Source of the DNA: Thiobacillus sp. 0-1251
GTDB taxonomy: Bacteria > Pseudomonadota > Gammaproteobacteria > Burkholderiales > Thiobacillaceae
Length of the DNA stretch: 64,000 nt
NCBI GenBank assembly: GCA_001899305.1
Contig: MKWL01000001.1
Span: forward strand, 186,001-250,000
Reading direction: 5' to 3'
Shown here: piece by piece, positions 26,304 through 35,207 of the stretch
Position numbering within the stretch: the stretch's first letter is position 1
Layout: every line of letters begins with the position of its first letter
Translations under genes and position numbers: made by a program
Notes under the pieces: generated by a model
What the model saw: the letters and a program-made list of their open reading frames with translations, nothing else
Database searches by the model: none
What the model was told of the DNA's origin: nothing

Positions 26304-28184
26304 ATGGAAGCAAACGCTCACAGCCGCGCGGCGCTGACCCTTGCCGCGCTTGGTGTCGTCTATGGCGACATCGGCACCAGCCCGCTCTATGCCCTGAAGG
26401 AAACCCTGAGCCCGGCCCATGGCATCCCCGCCGGGCCCGAGACCGTGCTAGGTGCCGCGTCGGCGATTTTCTGGGCGTTGATGCTGGTGGTGTCCCTGAA
26501 ATACGTGCTGCTGGTGCTGCGTGCCGACAACCACGGCGAAGGCGGCATCATGGCTTTGCTTGCGCTGGCACGGCAGGCCGTCGCAGAGCGGCCGCGTGCA
26601 TTGCGTATGGTGGCGCTGGCCGGCATGGCGGGCGCTGCACTGTTCTACGGCGATGCCGTGCTAACCCCTGCGATTTCGGTGCTGTCGGCGGTCGAAGGCT
26701 TGTCGGTCGGCACCCATGTGTTCGAACCCTATGTGATGCCGCTGGCAATCGCCGTACTCACCGGCTTGTTCATCATGCAGCAGCATGGCACGGCCAGCGT
26801 GGGTGCCTGGTTCGGTCCGATCGCAATGCTCTGGTTTGTCGCGCTGGCGGTGGGGGGCGTATACCAGATAGCGCACTATCCACAGGTACTGAACGCACTG
26901 TATCCGGAACATGCCTGGTGGTTCATCACCCAGCACGGCTTTGCGTCGTTCGTGGTGCTGGGGGCCGTGCTGCTGGCCTTTACCGGTGCTGAAGCGCTCT
27001 ACGCCGACATGGGGCATTTCGGTCGCGCGCCGATCCGGCTGGCGTGGTATGGCCTGGTGTTTCCTGCTCTGGTGCTGAATTATCTGGGGCAGGGCGCCCT
27101 GTTGTCGCGGATACCCGCTGCTGGGCACAATCCCTTCTTTCTGCTTTACCCGGCATGGGCACTCTATCCCATGGTGCTGCTGGCTACCGCTGCGACAGTG
27201 ATCGCCGCTCAGGCGACCCTCACCGGCGCCTTCTCGCTCACGCGGCAGGCCATCCAGCTGGGCTACCTGCCGCGCATGCAGGTGGTGCAGACGTCGTCCA
27301 AGGCTTTCGGGCAAATCTACATTCCGGTCGTCAACTGGCTGCTGTTCGTGCTCGTCGTGGGGGTGGTCGCCGGCTTCGGCAAGTCGGACCACCTCGCCGC
27401 CGCATACGGGCTCGCCGTAACCGGCACCATGCTGGTGACGACGCTGCTCACCTTTTTCGTCATTCATTACGGGTGGGGGTACGGCCTGTTCGGCAGTCTT
27501 GCGGTGACTGCCATGTTCCTGCTGATCGATGCCGCATTCTTTTCATCCAGCTTGCTGAAAATCACCGAGGGCGGCTGGTTTCCGCTGATCCTGGGGAGTC
27601 TGGTGTTCATCGTCATGCGAACCTGGGTGCGCGGAAGGCGCTGTCTGTTGGCTCAGGTTGGCGCAGCGGATATTCCCCTGACCGATTTTCTCGCCGGTCT
27701 CATGGCGCATCCGCCGACGCGCGTCCCGGGAACCGCAGTATTCCTCAATGCCAGTGCCCACACCGTGCCGCATGCGCTGCTGCACAACCTCAACCACAAC
27801 CGGGTGCTGCATGAGCGGCTGGTGTTCCTTACCGTCAGGATCAAGACCGAACCGTGGGTAGCGTTCGAAGACCGCATGCAGGTCGAACCCTTGGGCAACG
27901 AAGCCTATGCCGTCATCCTCACCTTCGGTTTCAAAAACCGCCCCGACGTGCCCGCTGCACTCGAAGGCCTGGGGCCGCAATTCGGCCTGACGTTCGAGCC
28001 CATGCAGACCTCGTATTTCCTGAGCCGCGAAACCATCGTCCCCAGCAAGGGAGTTGAAAGCGGGATGTCCCACTGGCGCGAACAGCTGTTTCGGTGGGTG
28101 TCGCGCAATGCCGGCAGTGCGGTGGAATATTTCAACCTGCCTGCGAACCGGGTGATCGAACTGGGCTCACGGGTGGAAATCTGA
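26304..28184 (+). CDS. kup: Low-affinity potassium transporter Kup
   Basis: A 626-residue K+ uptake protein with twelve membrane segments and a cytoplasmic C-terminal domain. The signatures LGVVYGDIGTSPLYALKE near residue 16, DNHGEGGIMALLAL near 78 and AFTGAEALYADMGHFG near 226 are those of Kup. The C-terminus (TSYFLSRE and the end near RVIELGSRVEI) is also typical. It stands alone between fpr and the convergent exported-protein genes. Confidence 0.96.
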   Translation: MEANAHSRAALTLAALGVVYGDIGTSPLYALKETLSPAHGIPAGPETVLGAASAIFWALMLVVSLKYVLLVLRADNHGEGGIMALLALARQAVAERPRALRMVALAGMAGAALFYGDAVLTPAISVLSAVEGLSVGTHVFEPYVMPLAIAVLTGLFIMQQHGTASVGAWFGPIAMLWFVALAVGGVYQIAHYPQVLNALYPEHAWWFITQHGFASFVVLGAVLLAFTGAEALYADMGHFGRAPIRLAWYGLVFPALVLNYLGQGALLSRIPAAGHNPFFLLYPAWALYPMVLLATAATVIAAQATLTGAFSLTRQAIQLGYLPRMQVVQTSSKAFGQIYIPVVNWLLFVLVVGVVAGFGKSDHLAAAYGLAVTGTMLVTTLLTFFVIHYGWGYGLFGSLAVTAMFLLIDAAFFSSSLLKITEGGWFPLILGSLVFIVMRTWVRGRRCLLAQVGAADIPLTDFLAGLMAHPPTRVPGTAVFLNASAHTVPHALLHNLNHNRVLHERLVFLTVRIKTEPWVAFEDRMQVEPLGNEAYAVILTFGFKNRPDVPAALEGLGPQFGLTFEPMQTSYFLSRETIVPSKGVESGMSHWREQLFRWVSRNAGSAVEYFNLPANRVIELGSRVEI

Positions 28185-28242
28185 ACCGGGTTCTTTACAC
28201 ATCCGAATCAGATGCGTTCGCAGGCCATCGTTCCGAGCCGGC

Positions 28243-28617
28243 TCAGTCGTAGTCATGACGGCGATGCTCGCGGCGATGTTCCCGGCGCTCCTCGCGCCAG
28301 CCATCCCGCCCACCGTGGCGGTGGTTCCAGCCACGATCATCCCAAGGCCTGTAGTCACCGCGGTAATAGACGCGCTCGACCCGATAGGGCGGCGGCAGCA
28401 TGATGGTGGGGCCGGGATAGTATGACGTTCGGGTCCAGTAACGGCTGCCGCCTGATTCGTACAGGACCCGGAAGCCATCAGGCCGATAGGTCCCGAACGA
28501 AATGACAACGTTCGGCTCGACCGATACCACACGGCCATAACCGTAGCTGCCGCCATGGGCGAAACTGGCGCTGGAAGCGGTGAGCAGGGTGGCTGCAATC
28601 AGCAGGGTGCGTAACAT
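28243..28617 (-). CDS. Small exported protein with charged C-terminus, unknown
   Basis: A 124-residue protein with a clear signal peptide (MLRTLLIAATLLTASSASFA, cleaved before HGG). The middle is rich in Tyr and Pro (TSYYPGPTIMLPPPYRVERVYYRG). The last ~35 residues are Arg/Asp/His/Trp-rich with repeated REERREHRREHRRH. It resembles proline/tyrosine-rich exported proteins of proteobacteria but I cannot assign a function. It is third of three leftward exported-protein genes beside a two-component system. Confidence 0.72.
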   Translation of the reverse strand: MLRTLLIAATLLTASSASFAHGGSYGYGRVVSVEPNVVISFGTYRPDGFRVLYESGGSRYWTRTSYYPGPTIMLPPPYRVERVYYRGDYRPWDDRGWNHRHGGRDGWREERREHRREHRRHDYD

Positions 28618-28660
28618 GGTTGTTCTCCTTTACAGATTAGGGTGGGTCTGCGGATGCGCG

Positions 28661-29248
28661 TCAATCGTTCCAGTCGCCGCGATCGTCGTTCCAGCGCGCA
28701 TCGCGCGGATCATCGGCCACCGAAAAGTTCCCGTTCAGCGTCAGCCACTTGCCGGGGTCGTACGGCAGGCGGGTGCTGTATTCGCGTCCCTGGAAGCGGT
28801 AGCGCACGTCGTAGCCGCTGACGACCTGGCGATAGTTATCCTGGACCCGACAACGCTCGACCTGACGCGGGCGCGTTTCCTCGTAGCGTGTGCCGCCGCC
28901 ATTCCAGCGGTCACCTACCACGGCGCCCGTGGCTGCGCCCACGGCAGCGGCGGCCACCCGACCGTCGCCCTTGCCGACGGTGGAACCGAGCAGGCCACCG
29001 GCGATGGCGCCGAGAATCGCGCCGCCGCCGCCATTTCCTTCCCGGTAGCTGCGGGTTTCGTGGCCAACGGTTTCGGTCCAGCATTCGCGGCGCGGTTCGT
29101 TGACCGTGTCGTAGATCGGCGTGCTCGAAAGCACGCGGGCACGGGTGACGAAACCATCCGCGTCATAACGGCCGGGGCCGGCGTACGCGCTGCCGCTGGC
29201 GACAAGCAGGGCGGCGACCAGAGTCGTGTTCAGAAGGCGTGTTTTCAT
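28661..29248 (-). CDS. Exported glycine-zipper protein
   Basis: A 195-residue protein with a signal peptide (MKTRLLNTTLVAALLVASGSAYA). A glycine-zipper membrane hairpin lies near residues 74-112 (AILGAIAGGLLGSTVG and AAAAVGAATGAVVG), as in the 17 kDa surface antigen/SlyB-like group. A domain with two Cys (ECWTET, RCRVQD) surrounds it. The tail is rich in Asp, Arg, Asn and Trp. No lipobox is seen. Probably cell-envelope located; role unknown. Confidence 0.78.
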   Translation of the reverse strand: MKTRLLNTTLVAALLVASGSAYAGPGRYDADGFVTRARVLSSTPIYDTVNEPRRECWTETVGHETRSYREGNGGGGAILGAIAGGLLGSTVGKGDGRVAAAAVGAATGAVVGDRWNGGGTRYEETRPRQVERCRVQDNYRQVVSGYDVRYRFQGREYSTRLPYDPGKWLTLNGNFSVADDPRDARWNDDRGDWND

Positions 29249-29293
29249 GCTTACTCTCCTTGCTACAGTGAATTCAGTGCTTGCGCGTCGAGG

Positions 29294-29584
29294 TCAGCGA
29301 CGGTCGCGGGGGCGACCCTCATCCTCGAATTTGCGTTGCTGGCGACGTTCATAGCCGTAGCCGTAACCTTGGGGCTCGTCGCCGCGGTCGCGCCTGGCAT
29401 CGCGCCGCGTGTCGCGTCGCTCGTCCCAGCGGTCATCGCGCGCATCCTGTCGAGCCTCGTCGGCGCGATCGCGCTTGGCCACGATGATCACGCCATCCAT
29501 GAAGTTCGGCGCCGCCTGAACCGGGACGGCAATCACCAGTCCCAATCCGGCCAGCCCAATAATCCAGTTTCGTCGTGTGTTCAT
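29294..29584 (-). CDS. Small exported protein with R/D-rich tail, unknown
   Basis: A 96-residue protein with a signal or anchor segment (RNWIIGLAGLGLVIAVPVQA). From about residue 37 onward it is almost entirely charged (repeats of RD, DR and RR: DARDDRWDERRDTRRDARRD), then GYGYGYERRQQRK. The ATG at 29582-29584 gives a good signal peptide; a longer frame extends upstream over the promoter region. No family recognised. First of three exported-protein genes divergent from the response regulator. Confidence 0.65.
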   Translation of the reverse strand: MNTRRNWIIGLAGLGLVIAVPVQAAPNFMDGVIIVAKRDRADEARQDARDDRWDERRDTRRDARRDRGDEPQGYGYGYERRQQRKFEDEGRPRDRR

Positions 29585-29732
29585 CGTGGTCTCCATTTCT
29601 GTGGTTGCTTGTTTCGCTTCCACGCTTCGCAGTTTGGTTGAGGAAAGTAAGCGCACTGTTTCACGCAGGGGCGATTTTGTAACAGTGTGTAACCGGCGGA
29701 TAGCCTGCCGTCCCTGCTGATATATTTGCCAC

Positions 29733-30446
29733 ATGGAAAAAGACATCATTTATGTGACCGACGACGACCCGGGCATCCGCGAACTGGTGGCCGAATATCT
29801 GGCAAGCCAGGGCTATCAGGTCGAAACGGCGGAAGATGCGCCCGCGCTCGATCGCCTGCTGGCCGCCCGCCTGCCGGATCTGCTGGTGCTCGACTGGATG
29901 ATGCCGGGCGAAGATGGCCTGTCGGTCGCGCGGCGACTGCGTGCGCAGCCGGGCTTTCCGCCCATCATCATGCTGTCGGCCCGGGGTGAAGACATCGACC
30001 GCATCATCGGCCTTGAGGTCGGCGCCGACGACTATCTGCCCAAGCCGTTCAATCCGCGTGAACTGCTGGCCCGTATCCGCGCGGTGCTGCGGCGACATAA
30101 TGGCGCGGCAGCACCGGCCGTGGCTGAAACCGCCCGTCTGGCGCATTTCGGCCCGTTCAGCGTCAACCTCGACGCCCGTACGCTCAGTCGCGACGATGTC
30201 GAGATCCCGCTGACCAGCGGCGAATACGAACTGCTGGAAATCTTCGTCACCCATGCCAACCGTGCGCTGTCGCGCGACTGGTTGATGGACCAGCTGCGGG
30301 GATTCGAACGCGATCCGTTCGACCGCAGCATCGACGTCCGGGTGAATCGCCTGCGCAAGAAGATCGAGGATGACCCGGCCAATCCCGCCTATATCCGCAC
30401 CCAGCGCGGCCAGGGCTACCTGTTCGTGCCGCAGGGCAAGGGGTGA
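29733..30446 (+). CDS. OmpR-family response regulator
   Basis: A 237-residue DNA-binding response regulator. The receiver domain has the acidic pair DDD near residues 10-12, the phosphoacceptor D54 in LVLDWMMPG, and Lys in LPKPFNPRELLAR. The winged-helix domain occupies residues ~140-235 (LTSGEYELLEIFVTHANRA, VNRLRKKIEDDP, TQRGQGYLF). It overlaps the histidine kinase gene by four bases. The divergent exported-protein genes are candidate targets, by position only. Confidence 0.92.
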   Translation: MEKDIIYVTDDDPGIRELVAEYLASQGYQVETAEDAPALDRLLAARLPDLLVLDWMMPGEDGLSVARRLRAQPGFPPIIMLSARGEDIDRIIGLEVGADDYLPKPFNPRELLARIRAVLRRHNGAAAPAVAETARLAHFGPFSVNLDARTLSRDDVEIPLTSGEYELLEIFVTHANRALSRDWLMDQLRGFERDPFDRSIDVRVNRLRKKIEDDPANPAYIRTQRGQGYLFVPQGKG

Positions 30447-31726
30447 AGCACTTCCCTCGCTCCTTGTTCGCCCGCACCGCACTGACGCTGGCGCTGGCTT
30501 TCGTCGTGTTTCAGGCAGCCGCATTCTGGGTGGTGTATCGCACCCTGATCGTACCGGTGGCGGAGCGCTCGGCCGACGATCTGGCTGGCCTGATCGTCCT
30601 GTCGGCGCAAACCTGGGTAGAGCTTCCACCACAGACGCGCGCAGCGTTCGAGCGCGAACTGGCGCGCCGCCACGGGCTGCGCCTGACGACCGTGAATATT
30701 GGCGCGACTGCGGACGCGCCGCATTTCGCCTTCCGTACCCAGATCGAGGCTGCGCTGAGCCGGCGCGTGGGCGACGATGTGGTCTTGCGCGGCGTACCCG
30801 GAACCGAAGCGGCCTGGCTGGATATTCCAGTGGGTGGCCATGATCTGCATGCCGGCTTCTTCCCGCGCCGTTACGCTGTCAAGCCGCCGCTGGCGGCCAT
30901 CGCAGTTGTTGCCCTGGGCACGTTTCTCAGTCTGCTGACAGCCTTGTTCCTGGTGCGCCGCATCACCGTGCCGCTGGCGCGCGCGGCAGGCGCAGCCAGG
31001 CAGGTCGGGGCGGGCGAATTGCCCGAACCCTTGCCAGAAACCGGCCCTGCCGAACTCGCCGAACTCGCTCGTCGCTTCAACACCATGGCGGCCGAGGTGC
31101 GTGCACTGCTGGATAACCGCACCACCCTGCTGGCAGGCATTTCGCACGACCTGCGTACTCCCATGACACGGCTGCAGCTCAACCTGGAAATGTTGCGCGA
31201 TGCTCCCAGCCCGGCGCGTATCGACCGTGCGGTGGCCGATCTGGCCGACATGAACAAGCTGATTGCGGGATATCTGGAACTGGCGCGTACCACCCAGGCG
31301 GAAAATCGGGTGCGCTTCGACCTCGCCGGCCTGCTGGAAGAGGCTGCGGTCGATGCGAACCTGCCGTGGCCGGGCGCGGCGCCATGCATGATCGAGGCCA
31401 GCCGCCTGGCTGTGCGGCAGATCGTGTCGAACCTCATCCAGAATGCGCAGCGTTACGGCGGCACGCCGGTCGAACTGGTGCTGGAATGCACCGGGAGTCT
31501 GGCGCGCGTGGTCGTGCGCGATGCCGGTGCCGGCATTCCGGATGATCAGCTGGAGAAAGTGTTCAGGCCGTTCTATCGGCTGGAAACGTCGCGTTCGCAG
31601 GCAACCGGGGGAACAGGCCTCGGGCTGGCGATCGTGCGGCAGCTGGCAGAAACGAACGGTTTGAAGGTGGTGTTGCGCAATCGCCCGCAAGGTGGGCTGG
31701 AGGCGATACTGGAAATCCGCCGTTAG
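30443..31726 (+). CDS. EnvZ-like sensor histidine kinase
   Basis: A 427-residue membrane kinase with a GTG start. One membrane segment lies near residues 13-35 and another near 155-172, enclosing a periplasmic sensor domain of about 115 residues. A HAMP domain (LVRRITVPLARAAGA...) follows, then HisKA with phospho-His H235 in GISHDLRTPM. The HATPase domain has ANLIQNAQRY-like NLIQNAQRYGG, DAGAGIPDDQLEKVFRPFYR and GTGLGLAIVRQL. It is the cognate partner of the overlapping response regulator. Signal unknown. Confidence 0.92.
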   Translation: MKHFPRSLFARTALTLALAFVVFQAAAFWVVYRTLIVPVAERSADDLAGLIVLSAQTWVELPPQTRAAFERELARRHGLRLTTVNIGATADAPHFAFRTQIEAALSRRVGDDVVLRGVPGTEAAWLDIPVGGHDLHAGFFPRRYAVKPPLAAIAVVALGTFLSLLTALFLVRRITVPLARAAGAARQVGAGELPEPLPETGPAELAELARRFNTMAAEVRALLDNRTTLLAGISHDLRTPMTRLQLNLEMLRDAPSPARIDRAVADLADMNKLIAGYLELARTTQAENRVRFDLAGLLEEAAVDANLPWPGAAPCMIEASRLAVRQIVSNLIQNAQRYGGTPVELVLECTGSLARVVVRDAGAGIPDDQLEKVFRPFYRLETSRSQATGGTGLGLAIVRQLAETNGLKVVLRNRPQGGLEAILEIRR

Positions 31727-31732
31727 AGGCGG

Positions 31733-31888
31733 TCACGCGCACTGCGCGGTCGTGCGTCGCAGCACCCGGAATTCGACGAACAGCAGCGTCAGGCTGAACA
31801 TCGACATGCGGCAGGTGCTGCCGCTAAAGAATCCCAACGGCGAGCGAGACAGATTGATGCTCACGCTGGTGGCTCGGCCGACTTGCAT
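31733..31888 (-). CDS. Tiny protein, second of a tandem paralogous pair
   Basis: A 51-residue product starting MQVGRATSVSINLSRSP. It aligns without gaps to the upstream 50-residue protein over 34 residues with 18 identities, including LSxSP, G, T, RMS and SL-LLFV-F. Its ATG overlaps the TGA of that gene by one base (TGATG) and has no ribosome-binding site of its own, so it should be translated by coupling. The C-terminal half is hydrophobic with a basic end (RVLRRTTAQCA). No known family recognised. Confidence 0.55.
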   Translation of the reverse strand: MQVGRATSVSINLSRSPLGFFSGSTCRMSMFSLTLLFVEFRVLRRTTAQCA

Positions 31889-32040
31889 CAGACGGCAGGC
31901 TGACGGGCAAACAGGGAGAACTGCACGAACAGCAGCGACAGGCTGGTGAGGCTCATGCGTTCGGTCTGGCCGTGGAACCAGGCGAAAGGCGAGGAACTGA
32001 GTTCGAGGACCAGTTGGTTTTTGCCGAATTGCAGTTTCAT
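31888..32040 (-). CDS. Tiny protein, first of a tandem paralogous pair
   Basis: A 50-residue product starting MKLQFGKNQLVLELSSSP and ending FARQPAV. AAGGAG lies six bases upstream of the ATG (32038-32040), a strong ribosome-binding site and the best sign that it is a real gene. Residues ~30-44 (SLTSLSLLFVQFSLF) are hydrophobic. It has no signal-peptide charge pattern. The downstream overlapping gene encodes a clear paralogue. The pair lies between the end of the histidine kinase gene and the divergent ABC-F gene. I recognise no family. Confidence 0.6.
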   Translation of the reverse strand: MKLQFGKNQLVLELSSSPFAWFHGQTERMSLTSLSLLFVQFSLFARQPAV

Positions 32041-32313
32041 GATGTGCTCCTTGGTTGGCTTGCTTGCCTGAATACTTGCAATGCCTGTGCCATCTGAACA
32101 GCAGTGACCGTGACGAAAAAAATATAAATAAAACAAATGGATGCGCGGTCCCTGTTTGGAGCTCAGGTTCAAGCTGTGGCCTGAGTTGACGGAAAACCGT
32201 CATCCCGTGTCGAAGCGCTAAACAGTCGACATGCCGGCCGGGCGAATCGGGGCGGCAAGGTAGAATCCGGCTTTCGGTTTGGGCGGGGCGTTTCGGCGCA
32301 CCGCATCGTCTGC
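32041..32313. other. Divergent intergenic region between tiny gene pair and ABC-F gene
   Basis: 273 bases without a gene. It holds an AT-rich tract (32114-32140), an inverted repeat CTCAGG / CCTGAG (32162-32167 and 32180-32185) and a hairpin TGACGG-AAAA-CCGTCA (32187-32202). I can assign no firm promoter box. Confidence 0.5.
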
Positions 32314-34272
32314 ATGATCATCCTCAAGAATCTCAGCCTTAGGCGTAGCGCCAAGGTGCTGCTCGACAACGCGTCTGTATCGATCAATCCCGGCGAAAAG
32401 GTGGGCCTGGTCGGTCGCAACGGCGCCGGCAAGTCCAGCCTGTTTGCGCTGCTGAACGGCACCTTGCATGAAGACAAGGGTGACTTTTCGATGCCTTCGC
32501 AGTGGCGCATGGCGCAGGTGGCGCAGGACATGCCGGAGACGAGCGAGAGCGCGACCGACTTCGTCATCGCCGGCGACACCCAGTTGGCCGAGGCGCAGAT
32601 TGAGGTGACTGCCGCCGAGGCGAGCGACGACGGCGAGCGCATGGCGCATGCCTACATGGCGCTGCATGACGCCGGCGCCCACGATGCGCAATCGCGCGCG
32701 CAGGCGCTGATCCTGGGACTGGGCTTCCAGGTGCGCGAACTGAATCAACCGGTCAACAGCTTTTCCGGCGGCTGGCGCATGAGGTTGCAATTGGCGCGCG
32801 CGCTGATGTGTCCGTCCGACCTGCTGCTGCTCGACGAACCCACCAACCACCTGGATCTCGATGCCTTGGTATGGCTGGAAGCCTGGCTCAAGAAATACCC
32901 CGGCACCCTGCTGGTGATCAGCCATGACCGCGAGTTTCTCGATGCCGTGACCAACGTCACCATCCATATCGAAAACGGCCAGCTCACCCGTTACGGCGGT
33001 AACTACAGCACGTTCGAGGACATGCGCGCCGAGCAGATGGCGCTGCAGCAGGCAGCGTTCGCCCGCCAGCAGGACAAGATCGCCCACCTGCAGGCCTTCA
33101 TCAACCGCTTCAAGGCCAAGGCCAGCAAGGCCAAGCAGGCGCAAAGCCGGGTCAAGGCGCTGGATCGTATGGAAAAACTGGCGCCGATGTTGGCGAGTGC
33201 GGATTTCACCTTCGAATTCAAGGAACCGCTCAACCTGCCCAATCCCATGCTGACGATCGACGGCGCCAGCTTCGGCTACCCGCCGTCTGCGGACGCGCCG
33301 ACCGGCACGCCGCCGACGGTGATCGTGCAGCATGTGAGCAAATCGGTCTTCGCCGGACAGCGCATCGGCATCCTCGGTGCCAACGGCCAGGGCAAGTCGA
33401 CGCTGGTGAAGACCATCGCGCGCACCCTGCCGGTGGTCGCCGGCGCCGTCACCGAGGGCAAGGGCCTCAACATCGGCTACTTCGCGCAGCAGGAACTCGA
33501 CGTGCTGCGCCCCGCCGATACCCCGCTGGAGCACATGATCCGCCTCGCCCGCGACACGATTGCGAATGGCGGGGCCGGCCAGTTCAGCAGCCGCGAGCAG
33601 GACCTGCGCAATTTCCTCGGTACCTTCAACTTCAGTGGAGACATGGTCAAGCAGGCGGTCGGCACTATGAGCGGCGGCGAAAAGGCCCGGCTGGTGTTGT
33701 GCATGATCGTGTGGCAGCGCCCCAATCTGTTGCTGCTGGACGAACCGACCAACCATCTCGACCTCGCCACGCGCGAGGCGCTGGCGATGGCCTTGAACGA
33801 GTTCGAAGGCACCGTGATGCTGGTCAGCCACGACCGCGCGTTGCTGCGCGCGGTGTGCGACGAATTCTGGCTGGTAACGCGCGGTGGCGTGGAGCCGTTC
33901 GACGGCGACCTGGACGACTACCAGCGCTATCTACTGGATGAGGGCAAGCGGCTGCGTGAGAGCTTGAAAGAGGCGGGCAGAGCCGCCGAGCCGCCCAAGA
34001 TCGAGGTGCCGCCTGTCGTTGCGAAACGCGCTGCGCCTTCGGGGAAACTCAAACCGCTGAAACAGGCATTGGAAAAACTCGACAAGAGCATGGCCGCGCT
34101 GCAGGCCGAAAAAGCCACGCTTGAAGCGAGGCTGGCCGGAGCCCTGTCGGTCGAGGACATCACGGAAACGGGCCGGCAGCTCCAGCACGTCAATGACGAA
34201 CTGGAGCGTGAGGAGGAAAAATGGCTCGAACTGTCCGGGCAGATCGAGGCGCTGGAGGCGGAAAACCCCTGA
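32314..34272 (+). CDS. ABC-F family ATPase (YheS-like)
   Basis: A 652-residue soluble protein with two ATP-binding cassettes and no membrane segment. Walker A motifs are GRNGAGKS (residues 34-41) and GANGQGKS (near 360). Signatures NSFSGGWRMRLQLARAL and GTMSGGEKARLVLCM are each followed by LLLLDEPTNHLDL. The linker region is charged, and a C-terminal coiled coil of about 80 residues follows. The order and motifs match YheS, a ribosome-associated ABC-F factor that relieves stalled translation; Uup is the main alternative. Confidence 0.9.
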   Translation: MIILKNLSLRRSAKVLLDNASVSINPGEKVGLVGRNGAGKSSLFALLNGTLHEDKGDFSMPSQWRMAQVAQDMPETSESATDFVIAGDTQLAEAQIEVTAAEASDDGERMAHAYMALHDAGAHDAQSRAQALILGLGFQVRELNQPVNSFSGGWRMRLQLARALMCPSDLLLLDEPTNHLDLDALVWLEAWLKKYPGTLLVISHDREFLDAVTNVTIHIENGQLTRYGGNYSTFEDMRAEQMALQQAAFARQQDKIAHLQAFINRFKAKASKAKQAQSRVKALDRMEKLAPMLASADFTFEFKEPLNLPNPMLTIDGASFGYPPSADAPTGTPPTVIVQHVSKSVFAGQRIGILGANGQGKSTLVKTIARTLPVVAGAVTEGKGLNIGYFAQQELDVLRPADTPLEHMIRLARDTIANGGAGQFSSREQDLRNFLGTFNFSGDMVKQAVGTMSGGEKARLVLCMIVWQRPNLLLLDEPTNHLDLATREALAMALNEFEGTVMLVSHDRALLRAVCDEFWLVTRGGVEPFDGDLDDYQRYLLDEGKRLRESLKEAGRAAEPPKIEVPPVVAKRAAPSGKLKPLKQALEKLDKSMAALQAEKATLEARLAGALSVEDITETGRQLQHVNDELEREEEKWLELSGQIEALEAENP

Positions 34273-34358
34273 CCGGGGCGGACGCCTTGGCCCGGGCTTG
34301 GGTTTTATGCGCTTCTCGCCTATGTTGAACTGTTCCCGCGTACCTGGCTGAGGGCTCC

Positions 34359-35207
34359 ATGCCGCCACACGATACCGCTGCAGGGGTTCAGACCGTCTGG
34401 TACCGGCGGCACGCCTGGCCGGTTCGCCTCATGCACTGGGTCAACGTGCTCGCCTTTGTCGTGCTGCTGATGAGCGGGCTGCAGATATTCAACGCGCACC
34501 CGGCGCTGAACTGGGGAAAGTCTTCCTATAACGGCCGTCCGCCGATTCTGCACATGTTTGCACGCATGGATGCGCAGGGCAATCCGCAGGGCGTCACGCG
34601 CATTCTGGGGCATGAATACGATACGACCGGCGTGTTGGGTGTGTCGGCCGGGATGGGGGGCCTGCCGGTCCCGCGCGGTTTCCCCGCGTGGATCACGCTT
34701 CCTGGCGGGCAATGGCTGGCGATGGCGCGGCGTTGGCATTTCTTTTTTGCCTGGGTGCTGGTCATCAATGGACTGGCCTACCTTGCGTATACGCTGGCCA
34801 GCCGTCACCTGGTGCGCGACCTCACGCCCACCCGAACCGACTGGCGTTCGATCGGGCGCTCCATCAAGGACCACCTGTTGCTGCGGCATGCGCGGGGTGA
34901 GGCCGCCCGACGCTACAACATCCTGCAAAAACTCGCGTATCTCGTCGTGATATTCGTGCTGTTTCCCCTGTTGATCCTGATGGGGTGGGCCATGTCGCCG
35001 GGCTTGGATTCGCTGGTTCCGGGCTGGATCGACGTATTCGGCGGTCGCCAGTCGGCACGCACGCTCCATTTCCTGGTGGCTTGGGCACTGGTGGCATTCG
35101 TGTTCATCCATGTGTTCGAGGTGATCGTCAGCGGTTTCTGGAACAACCTGCGCTCGATGCTGACCGGCCGTTACCGGATTGCGGCCGACGAGGACAAGCA
35201 TGCCTAG
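34359..35207 (+). CDS. Cytochrome b membrane subunit (b561/PhsC-like)
   Basis: A 282-residue protein with four main membrane segments and conserved His in RLMHWVN, RRWHFFFAWV, TLHFLVAW and FIHVFEV, consistent with two b haems. Relatives are membrane anchors that pass electrons between quinones and periplasmic molybdoenzymes such as thiosulfate reductase or formate dehydrogenase. It overlaps the following Mo-cofactor gene by eight bases, so the two are almost certainly partners. Substrate direction cannot be told from sequence. Confidence 0.85.
   Translation: MPPHDTAAGVQTVWYRRHAWPVRLMHWVNVLAFVVLLMSGLQIFNAHPALNWGKSSYNGRPPILHMFARMDAQGNPQGVTRILGHEYDTTGVLGVSAGMGGLPVPRGFPAWITLPGGQWLAMARRWHFFFAWVLVINGLAYLAYTLASRHLVRDLTPTRTDWRSIGRSIKDHLLLRHARGEAARRYNILQKLAYLVVIFVLFPLLILMGWAMSPGLDSLVPGWIDVFGGRQSARTLHFLVAWALVAFVFIHVFEVIVSGFWNNLRSMLTGRYRIAADEDKHA

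Noticed and set aside
28580-29641. 353-codon plus-strand frame opposite the three exported proteins
   Set aside because: The minus-strand genes each have signal peptides and sensible lengths; the antisense frame is Ala/Val/Arg-rich without motifs.
32218-33831. 537-codon minus-strand frame opposite the ABC-F gene
   Set aside because: Shadow of a well-supported ATPase gene; no domain and no ribosome-binding site.
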